From Bacillus sp. NTK071 (GTDB lineage: Bacteria; Bacillota; Bacilli; Bacillales; Guptibacillaceae), in the NCBI RefSeq assembly GCF_017303315.1, contig NZ_JAFKOI010000001.1, positions 186,001 through 250,000 of the forward strand: a DNA stretch of 64,000 bases, written 5' to 3'. The translations under genes were made by a program, and so were the position numbers. The notes under the pieces were generated by a model. That model was not told the DNA's origin and searched no databases. It worked only from the letters and a program-made list of their open reading frames with translations. This document shows, piece after piece, positions 63,595-64,000 of this stretch; position 1 is the first letter of the stretch, and each line of letters opens with the position of its first letter.

Positions 63595-63632
63595 AAAAAG
63601 AGTGCTTTTGATTTCAAAAGCGCTCTTTTTTT
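63595..63632 (+). terminator. Terminator after murB
   Basis: A 17-bp stem, AAAAAGAGTGCTTTTGA with TCAAAAGCGCTCTTTTT (one G-U pair), followed by T residues. It closes the wall cluster. Confidence 0.93.
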
Positions 63633-63953
63633 GATTTTTTCTCACAACTTGTTGTGTTCGAAAGAGGTAGTGTATCAAAAACCTATCAAAATGGTTTGAA
63701 AAACAAATTACTACTCTTATATTTACATTGTCTAAGAAAACTATCTTTCTTTTTGACTTGGCTATGTTCACTTACATTGTTGACTTCTCGATTTTTGACT
63801 TAAAGACAATACGAATGTGACAATAATTTTGTAGTTATGAATAAACCGACCGTCACATTTTTCAAGAGGTCGAACTCAAGATTTCACCATAGAACAGCGG
63901 AGCGATAAATCTAGTATGAATTTTCTTCGAGTGGATATTAAGTCCCGTATTTA
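63633..63953. other. Gene-free spacer after murB
   Basis: No coding region of note. It contains the second copy of the interspersed repeat (63759-63795) and, at the right end, leads into the promoter before the gene starting at 63991. Otherwise it is AT-rich and nothing else could be recognised. Confidence 0.6.
63759..63795 (+). repeat. Interspersed repeat, copy 2 (partial)
   Basis: TGGCTATGTT at 63759-63768 followed by a segment matching the minus-strand reading of 27376-27340, with CTTCTCGATTTT shared near the end. The similarity fades after about 40 bases, and the closing inverted repeat is missing. Confidence 0.65.
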
Positions 63954-63962
63954 TGCTATAAT
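63954..63962 (+). promoter_or_regulatory. Extended -10 promoter for the next gene
   Basis: TGCTATAAT: an extended -10 with TATAAT at 63957-63962. No good -35 at the ideal distance; TGGATA at 63932-63937 is 19 bases away. Confidence 0.55.
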
Positions 63963-63990
63963 AGGTGAAATGACTATTATGAGGTTTATC

Positions 63991-64000
63991 ATGCCGTTCG
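63991..64000 (+). CDS. Start of the next gene (first codons only)
   Basis: ATG CCG TTC at the window edge, with TGAGGT five bases upstream and a TATAAT about 30 bases upstream. The product cannot be identified from three codons; divIB or a murA would be candidates from gene order in relatives. Confidence 0.3.

Overview
The window is a 64 kb piece of chromosome from a spore-forming member of the Bacillaceae. It is AT-rich, uses strong AGGAGG-type ribosome binding sites, and its gene order follows the Bacillus subtilis segment speA-yktABC-yla-ctaABCDEF-ylb-mraZ/rsmH-ftsL-pbpB-spoVD-mur. Several sporulation genes (ylaJ, ylbD, ylbJ, gerR, spoVD, spoVE), a bacillithiol gene (bshC) and a meso-diaminopimelate-type MurE support this. 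The order is not that of B. subtilis itself: genes are inserted, inverted or lost, so a more distant Bacillaceae genus is likely. I cannot name the species. No tRNA, rRNA, CRISPR array, phage or intact insertion sequence was seen.

Layout. 1-13.7 kb: the end of speA (arginine decarboxylase), a nitronate monooxygenase-like gene, yktA/yktB/ykzI/suhB, then the yla block (ylaF, typA, ylaH, ylaI, ylaJ, ylaK/phoH, ylaL, glsA, ylaN) and a small M50-like peptidase. 13.7-14.05 kb: a gene-free block of degenerate hairpin repeats. 14.05-24.9 kb: ftsW, pycA and the heme A / caa3 oxidase genes ctaA (divergent) and ctaBCDEF. 24.9-42.4 kb: the ylb block with insertions (AI-2E-type permease, Asp23-like protein, LysM-CAP protein, ATP-grasp protein, thioesterase), including rsmD, coaD, ylbJ-M and ylbN-rpmF. 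41.6-47 kb: a crotonase, gerR, ylbP and a three-gene acyl-CoA carboxylase, inserted before panE. 47-64 kb: panE, a DUF3397 gene, bshC, then the division and wall cluster mraZ-rsmH-ftsL-pbpB-spoVD-murE-murF-mraY-murD-spoVE-murB. That cluster ends at a strong terminator with neither murG nor divIB following.

How the genes work together. The cta genes make heme O/A and the caa3-type terminal oxidase. pycA refills oxaloacetate. The mur/mraY genes build lipid-linked wall precursor, which FtsW/PbpB use at the septum and SpoVE/SpoVD use in the spore. coaD, panE and the acyl-CoA carboxylase touch CoA and acyl-CoA metabolism. ylbF, ylbM, rsmD, rsmH, ylbN and rpmF serve RNA processing and ribosome assembly.

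Most of the window is conserved core genome and I see no convincing new multigene system. The items most worth a second look are non-coding or architectural. They are: a two-copy short interspersed repeat (27321-27376 and 63759-63795); a hairpin repeat cluster at 13771-13987; a structured RNA upstream of rsmD with an opposing terminator and tiny ORFs; a helically phased GTGG array before mraZ; a 35-codon leader ORF abutting ctaB; and an apparent fusion of ylbA-like and ylbB-like genes.
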